A DNA stretch of 19,581 nt from an uncultured Gemmatimonadales bacterium (GTDB lineage: Bacteria > Gemmatimonadota > Gemmatimonadetes > Longimicrobiales > Gaopeijiaceae), in assembly GCA_937983085.1 (NCBI GenBank), contig CALJKZ010000662.1:1-19581 (forward strand), written 5' to 3'. The notes under the pieces were generated by a model that saw only the letters and a list, made by a program, of their open reading frames with translations, searched no databases and was not told the DNA's origin. Of the stretch, positions 6,628 through 14,110 are shown piece by piece; the first letter of the stretch is position 1; the number at the start of each line of letters is the position of its first letter. A program made the translations under genes and the position numbers.

Positions 6628-7494
6628 TCAGCCGTCCCCGAAGCCGAACGCTCCAACCACCTCGCCGTACTCCTCGCGGGTGGACGTCATCAATTCCGGA
6701 AGGAGCGAGGGATCCAGGTCGAGGGTCTCCCAGAGGCCGATCCACCGAGGGGGCACCATCCGTTCGCCACTCCGTCCGAGCCGGAGGGCGTTGGCGACGA
6801 GGTCCGCCAGGTGGATGGTGCAGGCCTCCACGGGATAGCGCTCGGCCTCCTGCGGCCGGTGGTGCAGCGCAACGCATTCGGCCAGGCTGTCGGGCATGTT
6901 CCACTGCTCCATGAGAGCGCCTCCGATGGTGCCGTGGTCCAGCCCGGTGAGCTCCATCTCGGCCTCGTAGAGGAGGCACTCCCGGTCCTTGGCGTGCTCG
7001 AGGATGGTCCGGGCCGAGTCCGGAGCGGATGTGTACAGGATCAATCGACCGACGTCGTGGAGCATGCCCGCCACGAAGAAGCGCTCCAGGTTGGTTTCCC
7101 TGCGGATGCCGGCCAGCATCCTGGCGCAGATTCCCACGGCCAGGCTGTGGCGCCAGAACTCCTCCAGCTCGATGAGATCGGGGGGAACGTCCTGGAATGC
7201 GCTGGTCACCGACGTCGCGAGGGCGATGTCACGCACATGGGTGAGCCCGATGAACGTGACGGCCTGGTGGACCGAGTCCACGGGTCGGTCGAAGGCGAAG
7301 TAGGCGCTGTTGGCCAGGCGCAGGAGGCGGGCCGTGAGCGAGGGGTCCTGGCCGATGACGGCTGCGACCTCGTGGGCCCCGGACCGGGGGTCCTCGAGGA
7401 CCTCCACGAGCTTCTGGTATACGGCGGGAGGCGACCCCAACGTCGGGGCCTGCCGGATGAGCGCCCCCGGATCGAGGGTTGTCAGGTCGGGCAT
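6628..7494 (-). CDS. HDOD-domain protein
   Basis: 288 residues. The HDOD domain covers about 15-210, with the conserved LPPxPxVYQKL-like start (here LGSPPAVYQKL), the AAVIGQDPSLTARLLRLANSA helix pair, AVTFIGLTHVRDIAL, and a GMLHDVGRL HD signature (H146, D147). HDOD proteins are metal-site-degenerate relatives of HD phosphohydrolases. They act in signalling, often with c-di-GMP, chemotaxis or two-component systems, but the exact role here is unknown. There is no attached GGDEF or EAL domain. It is the last gene of a minus-strand run, 143 bp downstream of YqgE/AlgH, so it may have its own promoter. No good Shine-Dalgarno precedes the ATG at 7494, but the family's usual N-terminus starts there. 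Confidence 0.9.
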   Translation of the reverse strand: MPDLTTLDPGALIRQAPTLGSPPAVYQKLVEVLEDPRSGAHEVAAVIGQDPSLTARLLRLANSAYFAFDRPVDSVHQAVTFIGLTHVRDIALATSVTSAFQDVPPDLIELEEFWRHSLAVGICARMLAGIRRETNLERFFVAGMLHDVGRLILYTSAPDSARTILEHAKDRECLLYEAEMELTGLDHGTIGGALMEQWNMPDSLAECVALHHRPQEAERYPVEACTIHLADLVANALRLGRSGERMVPPRWIGLWETLDLDPSLLPELMTSTREEYGEVVGAFGFGDG

Positions 7495-7617
7495 GGGCCG
7501 GCATCGCGTTCACGAGGGCTCGTCGACGCCCGAACGTAGGAGCGTCCCTTCATCCCGAGTATCGACCGGGACGAGGGGTCCTTGAGGGCCGGAAGGACCG
7601 GGACGGCCATCCCATAG

Positions 7618-7634
7618 GACCGGAATGACCGGTC
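7618..7634 (-). terminator. Hairpin just after yqgE stop codon
   Basis: GACCGG-TCATT-CCGGTC on the minus strand forms a 6-bp stem starting 3 nt after the YqgE/AlgH stop codon. No T-run follows. The surrounding gap (7495-7637) contains several partial copies of CCGGTCCT, so the structure may be part of that low-complexity pattern. Confidence 0.25.
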
Positions 7635-7637
7635 TTC

Positions 7638-8180
7638 TCAGTTCATCGTCGGGTCGAAAGGCATGCGGGACATGCGGTGGTATTCCGGCCCTTTCCGCTG
7701 CAGGATCTGGCTCCAAAGCAGCTCCGGCGTCTCGGTGAAGACGTCGTCCACCTGCGCCGGATCGACGATCCAGCTGTCCTCGATCATCTCGGCTTCCAGC
7801 TGACCCGGTCCCCATCCCGAATATCCGACGTAGACGCGCGCCCTTCGGATGTGGGGGCGGACGGCATCGTCCAGGTCGCCCACCAGGAAGCCCACCGAGC
7901 CGAACACGGGCAGGTCGGCCCATTGGGGATCATCGAATTCGGCGACCAGAATCGGTCCGTCGGGCTGGACCGGACCGCCCTGAAAGAGATCTTCCCCAGG
8001 GTCGACGTAGGCGCCCAGGGCGGGGATCGCGTCCGACACGGCGAGGTCGAGGGGGCGGTTCAGGACCACGCCGAGGGCGCCCTCGGCGTGGTGTTCGCCA
8101 ATCAGGACCACCGTGTGCCGGAAGTTCGGGTCGTAGAGCCCGCCGCTCGAAACGAGCAGGCTCCCTCGAAGACTCTTCAT
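7638..8180 (-). CDS. YqgE/AlgH family protein
   Basis: 180 residues from the ATG at 8180. This start was chosen because the family begins with the M-x-x-L-x-G-x-x-L motif seen here (MKSLRGSLLVSSGGLYDPNF) and GGGAGG-like sequence lies about 9 nt upstream; the frame is open further upstream but without similarity. Family signatures are present: DPNFRHTVVLI, GALGVVLNRP, LFQGGPV and YVGYSGWGPGQLEAE. The family (UPF0301/DUF179) is widespread and small. It was named for a role in alginate gene expression in Pseudomonas, but its molecular function is unsettled. The gene follows the beta-barrel gene by 25 bp and is probably co-transcribed. Confidence 0.95.
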   Translation of the reverse strand: MKSLRGSLLVSSGGLYDPNFRHTVVLIGEHHAEGALGVVLNRPLDLAVSDAIPALGAYVDPGEDLFQGGPVQPDGPILVAEFDDPQWADLPVFGSVGFLVGDLDDAVRPHIRRARVYVGYSGWGPGQLEAEMIEDSWIVDPAQVDDVFTETPELLWSQILQRKGPEYHRMSRMPFDPTMN

Positions 8181-8205
8181 CCTCGGCGTCCTCCCTGACC
8201 GGCCC

Positions 8206-9033
8206 CTACCAGCGCCACACCACCGACGCCACCGCATAGTTGATCCACGCGAAGTTGTATACCGAATCCACGTCGGCTCCGCCTTCCACGGTACGGTAGC
8301 CGACGCGAAGGGACCACCCGTCTCCCATCTCGTATCCGATCTTCAACGCACCGTCGATGGCGCGTCCGGGTCCGCCCGCCAGGGCGTCGACATCGGCGGA
8401 CACGTGCAGTCCCGGTCCGAGCCGCCAGTCGGCTGCCAGATGCAGGAGGGGTACGAAGCCCACGTCGTCGGTTCGGCCGCTCACACTGCCCTGGTCCAGC
8501 TTGATGGTGGCGTCGCGGATCTTCGCCGTGCCGCCGATCCAGTAGTCGGCCCGATCCGAAGAGCGGGCGCGCCACCGGTACGACACGCGGTACGAGTTGA
8601 AGGTGTATCGCGCCTCTACCGGCGTCCCTCCCACGAAGTCCTCGTCGGCGAAGCGTAGGGGACCGCCGGGCGTGCCCGTCTCGGTGAAGGAAAGAGGCGC
8701 GTAGAGGACGCGAAGATCACTCCGGTCCGTGAGCCGCCACGTGAGGTACATGCGACCCGCCCACGTGTGGCCGGTGCCCACGACGTCGGGAAGGGAGAAG
8801 CGGGTCGCCGTCCCGTCGTTGGGCACCTCGACATTGTTCGAACTCTGCCAGGCCGGACCCCCTTCGACTTCCAGGATGATCCGGGATTCCTGGGCCGCGG
8901 CGCCGGTGGTCGGGAGGAGCGGTGCGAGGAAGACCGCCACGACGCATAGTGCGCCGGCGGCGAACGTCGGACCCACGGCCGATGAACGTGTCCTCGACGA
9001 GGCTCGGGCGGGGGAAGCGCAGGGTGCGTTCAT
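8206..9033 (-). CDS. Outer-membrane beta-barrel protein of unknown function
   Basis: 275 residues. A long signal peptide (hydrophobic core about 23-42) ends TGAAAQ near residue 48. The mature part alternates hydrophobic and polar residues in many short strands (for example RMYLTWRLTDRSDLRVLYAPL and RYTFNSYRVSYRWR). It ends in VVWRW, with the C-terminal aromatic residue expected for recognition by the BAM complex. The size fits an 8- to 10-strand barrel. No enzyme motif is seen, and no specific family is recognised. It begins 7 bp after the acetolactate-synthase-like stop codon and ends 25 bp before YqgE/AlgH, so the three are likely co-transcribed. GGAG for this start lies inside the upstream gene's last codons. 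Confidence 0.8.
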   Translation of the reverse strand: MNAPCASPARASSRTRSSAVGPTFAAGALCVVAVFLAPLLPTTGAAAQESRIILEVEGGPAWQSSNNVEVPNDGTATRFSLPDVVGTGHTWAGRMYLTWRLTDRSDLRVLYAPLSFTETGTPGGPLRFADEDFVGGTPVEARYTFNSYRVSYRWRARSSDRADYWIGGTAKIRDATIKLDQGSVSGRTDDVGFVPLLHLAADWRLGPGLHVSADVDALAGGPGRAIDGALKIGYEMGDGWSLRVGYRTVEGGADVDSVYNFAWINYAVASVVWRW

Positions 9034-9040
9034 AGGTGAA

Positions 9041-10687
9041 TCAGCTCCAGAACGCGTCGAGCTTGTCCGTCAGCTGGCCGTTCACGGCCGTTTCGATGGG
9101 CACCTCCACCAGGCTCAGTCGGTTCGACGGAACGACGTCGGCGAGGACCGAGCGCAGCTCGCTCACCGATTCGGGGCGGTAGCCGTCGATGCCGAAGCTC
9201 TCTGCCAGCGTGGGCAAGTGGGGGTTCGTGAGGGCCGTACCGGTGGATGCCGAGCGCGACTGCGCCTGTTTCCACGAGATCAGGCCGTAGTCGTTGTCCA
9301 CGAAGACGAGGCAGGTGAACCCGACGCCCAGCCGGGTGGCGGTCTCCAACTCCTGGACGTTCATCAGGAAGCCGCAGTCGCCCATGGCCGACACCACCGG
9401 TCGGTCCGGATCCACCAACGACGCCGCGATCCCACCGGGCAGCGCGATCCCCATGCTGGCCAGCCCGTTGCTGATGATGCATCCCCCGGGGCAGTAGGTG
9501 GGGAAATTGCGCGCGATCCACATCTTGTGGCTTCCCACGTCGCTGATGAGGAGACCATGGTCCGGAAGGACCTCCCGGATGATCCTCAGCACGCCCGGCA
9601 CGTGGAAGGCGTCACCCTCCTCGAGTTCGTAGGTCTCAAGGTCGTCGAGGATGCGCCGGCGGATGGGGCCGTACCACTCGGTATCGAAGGCGTGGTCCAC
9701 GGAATGCAGCCTGGAGTGGAGTTCCACGAGCCCCGCGGACACGTCGCACACCACCTCGACATCGGGTGTGTAGTGGGTGAAGACGTCGGCCGGCTGGAAG
9801 TCGATGTGGACGATGCGCTTGCTACCGTCGGGGTTCCACGCCTCCGGATCGTACTCGGCGACGTCGTATCCCACGGCGATGACCAGGTCGGCCTCGTGCA
9901 TCGCCTCCATGACGTAGTCGGCGAAGCCCAGCCCCACCGCCAGGAGGGAGACGTCGAGGCGGTCGGACACGGCGCCCTTCCCCATGAAGGTGCTCACCAC
10001 CGGAATCCCGTGCCCCTTGGCGAGCTCGGTGAGCTCGGAGGTTCCGCCCTTCCGGATGACGCCGTTGCCGGCCAGGAGGAGGGGCCGGCGGGCATCGGCC
10101 AGGAGCTCCATCGTCCGAGCCATGGCTTCGGCATCGGGGGCTGCGCGCCGCGGCGTCCGCACGGGCAGTGGCTCCGGAGGGTCGTCGAGCTCGTGGCCGG
10201 CGATGTCCTCGGGAAGCTCGAGATGGGTCGCGCCGGGCTTCTCCGTGGTGGCGATCTTGAAGGCCTTCCTCACCGTCTCCGTGACGATGTCACCGTCCCC
10301 GATGGACGAGTTCCACTTGGTGATGGGGCGCAGGAGATTCACCACGTCGATGTACTGATGGCTCTCGTGGTGGAGTCGGGTGGTGGAGCCCTGCCCGGTG
10401 ATGGCGACGAGGGGGGCCTTGTCCAGGTTCGCGTCCGCGACGCCCGTGACCAGGTTTGTGGCGCCGGGGCCGAGGGTGGAGAGGCAGACTCCCGCTTCAC
10501 CCGTGAGGCGCCCCCACACGTCGGCGATGAAGGCGGCGCCCTGCTCGTGGCGGGTCGGGACAAAGGTGACCTGGTCCGACTCGGCGAGGGCGAACAGGAG
10601 GTCCTCGTTTTCCTCGCCGGGCACGCCGAAGACGTAGCGGACGCCCTCGGCTTCGAGGCAGCGGACGAAGAGCTGTGCGACGTTCAT
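9041..10687 (-). CDS. Acetolactate synthase large-subunit-like TPP enzyme
   Basis: 548 residues with the three-domain layout of TPP-dependent acetohydroxyacid synthases: N-terminal Pyr domain (about 1-165), central domain (190-330) and PP domain (365-530). The cofactor-activating glutamate is E48 in RHEQGAAF. The STLGPGATNLVTGVADANLDKAPLVAITGQ block is strongly conserved. The diphosphate motif runs from G436-D437 to N465, but its third residue is cysteine (GDC) rather than glycine. The sequence resembles stand-alone, AlsS-like proteins making 2-acetolactate from two pyruvates; no small regulatory subunit gene is adjacent. The substrate should be treated as probable only, since relatives include oxalyl-CoA decarboxylases and sulfoacetaldehyde acetyltransferases. 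The ATG is preceded by a stem-loop and only a weak GAG ribosome-binding site. Confidence 0.88.
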   Translation of the reverse strand: MNVAQLFVRCLEAEGVRYVFGVPGEENEDLLFALAESDQVTFVPTRHEQGAAFIADVWGRLTGEAGVCLSTLGPGATNLVTGVADANLDKAPLVAITGQGSTTRLHHESHQYIDVVNLLRPITKWNSSIGDGDIVTETVRKAFKIATTEKPGATHLELPEDIAGHELDDPPEPLPVRTPRRAAPDAEAMARTMELLADARRPLLLAGNGVIRKGGTSELTELAKGHGIPVVSTFMGKGAVSDRLDVSLLAVGLGFADYVMEAMHEADLVIAVGYDVAEYDPEAWNPDGSKRIVHIDFQPADVFTHYTPDVEVVCDVSAGLVELHSRLHSVDHAFDTEWYGPIRRRILDDLETYELEEGDAFHVPGVLRIIREVLPDHGLLISDVGSHKMWIARNFPTYCPGGCIISNGLASMGIALPGGIAASLVDPDRPVVSAMGDCGFLMNVQELETATRLGVGFTCLVFVDNDYGLISWKQAQSRSASTGTALTNPHLPTLAESFGIDGYRPESVSELRSVLADVVPSNRLSLVEVPIETAVNGQLTDKLDAFWS

Positions 10688-10722
10688 GGGCTCACGCGTA
10701 CGGGAGAAGGGCGTGCGAGCCC
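10688..10722 (-). promoter_or_regulatory. Stem-loop abutting the start codon of the acetolactate-synthase-like gene
   Basis: In the minus-strand transcript GGGCTC-GC-ACGC pairs with GCGT-GAGCCC (6 + 4 bp with a 2-nt bulge and a 13-nt loop). The 3' arm ends directly at the ATG and contains the only Shine-Dalgarno-like bases (GAG). This arrangement could mask the start site. Confidence 0.4.
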
Positions 10723-10749
10723 ACGGCTACGCCGCTGCGAGCCTCAGGG

Positions 10750-10766
10750 TCCGGGGCGCGCCCGGA
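10750..10766. repeat. GC-rich inverted repeat between permease and TPP-enzyme genes
   Basis: TCCGGG-GCGCG-CCCGGA is a perfect 6-bp inverted repeat, about 48 bp after the permease stop codon and about 62 bp before the next start. There is no T-run. It may slow or end transcription between the two genes, or it may be chance in GC-rich DNA. Confidence 0.35.
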
Positions 10767-10814
10767 TCGCGTGTCCGGCGCGATGCGGAGGGGTCTCGGG
10801 ACCGACGCCGCTGT

Positions 10815-13310
10815 CTACTCGTCGCGGAGCGCTACCACCGGGTCCACCCGGGCCGCCCGCCGTGCCGGCACCCAGCTCGCCGCCAGCGCTACGGCCAAGA
10901 GGAGGACGGGTACGCCGACGTACGTCAGCGGATCGGTCTTGGAGACGCCCACCAGCAGGCTTTCCACGACTCCCGACGCGGCCACCGCCACCACCAGGCC
11001 GAGGACGACACCCGCCCCGGCCACCGCCATGGCCTGACCGAGCACCAGGCGAAGGACGTCCGGGCCTCCCGCGCCGAAGGCCACCCGCACGCCCATCTCG
11101 CGGGTGCGCTGGCGGGCCGAGTACGAGATCACGCCGTAGAGGCCGAGAGAAGCCAGGATCAGGGCCAGGAAGGCGAACGAGCCGATGAGCGCCAGCATGA
11201 ATCGCGTTTCGGCCATGGCGTCGCGCACGTGGGACTCCAGCGTCGCGAAGTCGGCCATGGGGACGTCGGGGTCGAGCTGGTTCAGCGCCCCCCGGATGGA
11301 CTCCATGAGCGGCGCCGGGTCTCCGACGGTGCGAACCGTGAAGGTCGGGGGCAGGAAGGAGTTGTAGACGTACGGCACGTAGACGGTCTCGCGCCCTTCG
11401 GCGGCCAGGGACTGGGACCGGACGGGCGCCACGACGCCCACCACTTGAACCTGGGCGCGCTCCATGGAGAAGGTCTCGTCGTTGAAGTGATCGAGCATCA
11501 ACTCCTTGCCCAGCGGGTCCTCGTCGCCGAAGGCCCGCTCGGCGAGGCGGGAATCGATGACCGCCACCCGGAGGGCCTCCCGTTCGTTGTCCGACGGGAG
11601 GAGCACCCGACCCGACACCAGCTCGATGCCCATGGCCTCGAAGTATCCGGGCACCACCGACTTGTAGTCCGCCTTGTTGGCCGAGTACTCGTCTTCGGCG
11701 ATACCGATGCGGCCGAAGGATCCCATGGCGAGGAGGTCGCCGCCGGCCAGAGGAAGGGGCGCCACACCCCCCACGGCTTCAACGCCGGGGATGTCGTCCA
11801 GCCGTGCGCGAAGGTCGTTGACGAAGGTGGCCCGCGCCTGTGCCGTGAAGTACTTGAGGAAGGGGATCGGGGCGCTGAACGTGACCACGTTCTCGGCATC
11901 GAATCCCGGGTCCACCTGCTGGATCTCCGAGAAGCTGCGGACCATGAGGCCCGCGCCGATGAGGAGGACCAAGGAGAGAGCCACTTCGGCGATGACCAGC
12001 CCCGTGCGGAGGCGATTGCTACGAAGGCTCCCCGAGTCGCTGCCCCGATCCTTGAGGGACACGGCAAGGTTTCCGGCTACGGTCCGTAGGGCGGGTGCCA
12101 GTCCGAAGACCAGAGACGCCAGCACGGTGACGCCCGCCGTGAAGAGGAGCACGCGGCCATCGATGCTCACCGCGTCCAGGCGCGGAAGGTTTCCGGGGCT
12201 CAGCCCGGAGATGACGCGAACGCCCCACCACGCCAGGATGGTCCCCACCACGGCGCCGACGACGCCCAGGAGCGCGCTCTCGGTGAGCATCTGGCGGACG
12301 ATCCGGCCCCGACCGCTCCCGAGGGCGGCCCGTACGGCGATCTCCCTCCCGCGGCCCGTGGCACGAACCAGGAGCAGGTTGGCCACGTTGGCGCACGCGA
12401 TGAGGAGGACGAAGGCCACGGCGCCCAGGAGGGCGAGAAGCGCGGGGCGTGCGGTGGAGACGACGTCGTCGTGCATCCCGTTCACCACGATCTGCATGTT
12501 CTGCGTGGCGTGAAACGGATGGGTGGCGCGCAGGCGAGCGGCGATGCCGTCCATCTCCGCCTGGGCGTTTTCCAGCGTGGCGTTGTCGTCGAGCCGCCCC
12601 ACCACCGTGAGCCACGGACCGTCGCGCGCGAACTCGTCCAGGTTGCTGGGAAGGACCATCCACACGTCGATGTTCGTCGGCATGGCGGCGTCCGACGGCA
12701 GGTAGATCCGGAAGTCCGGAGCAAGAACGCCCGCTACCACCGAGCCCCAGCCGTCGATCTGGATGGTGCGCCCCACGATCTGGGGGTCACTCCCGAAGCG
12801 GCGTTGCCACAAGCCGTGGCTGAGCATGACGGTGCCCGGGGGGAGGTCCGGGGTCGCGCCGCCGAAGGCGGTGGGGTCGATGGGGAAGGCGTCGTCTGCC
12901 AGGAATCGCCGCCCGAGCAGGGGCGTCACGCCCAGCACGTCGAAGAGATTCCAGGTGGCGTATCCCACCAGGATCTGTTCGGCGGGGCCTTCCCCGGTGA
13001 GGGTGCCGGCCAAGCCCATGGCGCCGGCGAAGGAGTCGAAGAGCGTCGACTCCAGGCGATAGTCGCCCAGGTCGGGCCCCGAAACCAACGTGCGATCGAC
13101 GTTGGTGGCAGGAAGCCTCGTCCAGACCATGGCAAGATCTTCCGGTGCCTCGTAGGGGAGGGGGCGGAAGAGCACGGCGTCGGCGACGCTGAACATGGCC
13201 ACGGTGCTGCCGATGCCGAGGGCGATGGTCAGGACGATGACTGCGGTGAAGATCGGACGTTTCGCGAACGATCGGACGGCGTACTTCAGGTCGGCGAGCA
13301 GAATCCCCAA
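10815..13310 (-). CDS. ADOP-type ABC transporter permease (MacB/FtsX superfamily)
   Basis: 831 residues. One transmembrane helix lies at about 21-43 after a short cytoplasmic start (DLKYAVRSFAKRPIFTAV), then a large MacB periplasmic-core domain (about 45-270). Three helices with FtsX signature follow (VAFVLLIACANVANLLLVRA near 285-310), then a second periplasmic-core domain and a C-terminal FtsX domain with three helices (for example FLALILASLGLYGVISY and VGVPVLLLAVALAASWVPARRAA). This double-length, duplicated MacB/FtsX layout is the ADOP family expanded in Acidobacteriota and Gemmatimonadota. Related MacB-type proteins move peptides, lipoproteins or antibiotics using a separate ATPase, and none is encoded next to it. 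It starts 61 bp after the OmpR-type regulator gene and may be part of its operon or one of its targets. Confidence 0.93.
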   Translation of the reverse strand: MGILLADLKYAVRSFAKRPIFTAVIVLTIALGIGSTVAMFSVADAVLFRPLPYEAPEDLAMVWTRLPATNVDRTLVSGPDLGDYRLESTLFDSFAGAMGLAGTLTGEGPAEQILVGYATWNLFDVLGVTPLLGRRFLADDAFPIDPTAFGGATPDLPPGTVMLSHGLWQRRFGSDPQIVGRTIQIDGWGSVVAGVLAPDFRIYLPSDAAMPTNIDVWMVLPSNLDEFARDGPWLTVVGRLDDNATLENAQAEMDGIAARLRATHPFHATQNMQIVVNGMHDDVVSTARPALLALLGAVAFVLLIACANVANLLLVRATGRGREIAVRAALGSGRGRIVRQMLTESALLGVVGAVVGTILAWWGVRVISGLSPGNLPRLDAVSIDGRVLLFTAGVTVLASLVFGLAPALRTVAGNLAVSLKDRGSDSGSLRSNRLRTGLVIAEVALSLVLLIGAGLMVRSFSEIQQVDPGFDAENVVTFSAPIPFLKYFTAQARATFVNDLRARLDDIPGVEAVGGVAPLPLAGGDLLAMGSFGRIGIAEDEYSANKADYKSVVPGYFEAMGIELVSGRVLLPSDNEREALRVAVIDSRLAERAFGDEDPLGKELMLDHFNDETFSMERAQVQVVGVVAPVRSQSLAAEGRETVYVPYVYNSFLPPTFTVRTVGDPAPLMESIRGALNQLDPDVPMADFATLESHVRDAMAETRFMLALIGSFAFLALILASLGLYGVISYSARQRTREMGVRVAFGAGGPDVLRLVLGQAMAVAGAGVVLGLVVAVAASGVVESLLVGVSKTDPLTYVGVPVLLLAVALAASWVPARRAARVDPVVALRDE

Positions 13311-13371
13311 GAATGCCCCCCGGCTGCGGGGACGCGAATGCTATCGCAGACCGCGGGAGCGAACAAGCAGC

Positions 13372-14073
13372 CTATTCGGGCTCGCCGTTGGGTCGGAGCC
13401 GGTACCCGAACTTTCGCACCGTGAGAATGAACCGCGGACTCGACGGGTCGGGCTCGAGCTTCCGCCTCAGTTCCCCGATGTGGGTGTCCACCGTCCGCGT
13501 GGCGATGCTCACCCGATGGCCCCAGACGTTTCGCAGGAGGTCCCGTCGGGACTGGGCTGCGCCGCCGGCCCTCAGAAGGGCGACGAGCAGGTCCAGTTCC
13601 TTCGGGGCCAGGGGCACCGTCGCATCGCCCCGGCGGACCGTTCGGGTGGCGACGTCCACCACCACGTCGCCGAAGCGGTAGACGGGAGCGGGCGGTGGAC
13701 CGTCCGATCGGTGCGCCCGTCGCAGGAGGGCATCCACCCGGGCCAGGAGTTCTCCGATGCCGAACGGCTTGGTGAGGTAGTCGTCGGCTCCCCCGCGAAG
13801 ACCCTCCACCTTGTCCCGCTGGGAGCCCCGGGCAGTGAGGACCAGGACGGGGGTGTCGATTCCCCGAGCCCGAACACGGCCGAGCACGCTCATGCCGTCG
13901 AGCTCGGGCAGCATGAGGTCGAGGATGACGAGATCGTGTTCGGCCCGCAGCATGGACTCCAGAGCTGTCCGCCCGCTGTGAACCACGTCCACGCGGTGGC
14001 CGTCGACCTCCAGATTCCTCCGGATCCCGAACGCGAGATCGACCTGGTCCTCCACCACCAGGATGTCGCTCAT
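13372..14073 (-). CDS. OmpR/PhoB-family response regulator
   Basis: 233 residues. The receiver domain (1-120) has acidic residues E8/D9, phospho-acceptor D52 in LVILDLMLPELDG, T80 and K102 (LTKPF). The winged-helix DNA-binding domain (about 130-228) has LAPKELDLLVALL and the recognition helix TRTVDTHIGELRRKLEPDP, ending in the usual VRKFGYRL hairpin. It lies 37 bp downstream of the sensor kinase gene, its evident partner. OmpR-type regulators bind direct repeats, and a candidate direct repeat with 22-bp spacing lies between the two cytochrome genes at 16835-16870. Confidence 0.96.
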   Translation of the reverse strand: MSDILVVEDQVDLAFGIRRNLEVDGHRVDVVHSGRTALESMLRAEHDLVILDLMLPELDGMSVLGRVRARGIDTPVLVLTARGSQRDKVEGLRGGADDYLTKPFGIGELLARVDALLRRAHRSDGPPPAPVYRFGDVVVDVATRTVRRGDATVPLAPKELDLLVALLRAGGAAQSRRDLLRNVWGHRVSIATRTVDTHIGELRRKLEPDPSSPRFILTVRKFGYRLRPNGEPE

Positions 14074-14110
14074 TCGGCGGTCCGGGCGCCGCGCCCCAGC
14101 GACGTCCGAC

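Noticed and set aside
8729..11188. Plus-strand open frame of 819 codons
   Set aside because: It runs antisense through three genes with clear families (beta-barrel, TPP enzyme, ADOP permease). It is a product of high GC content.
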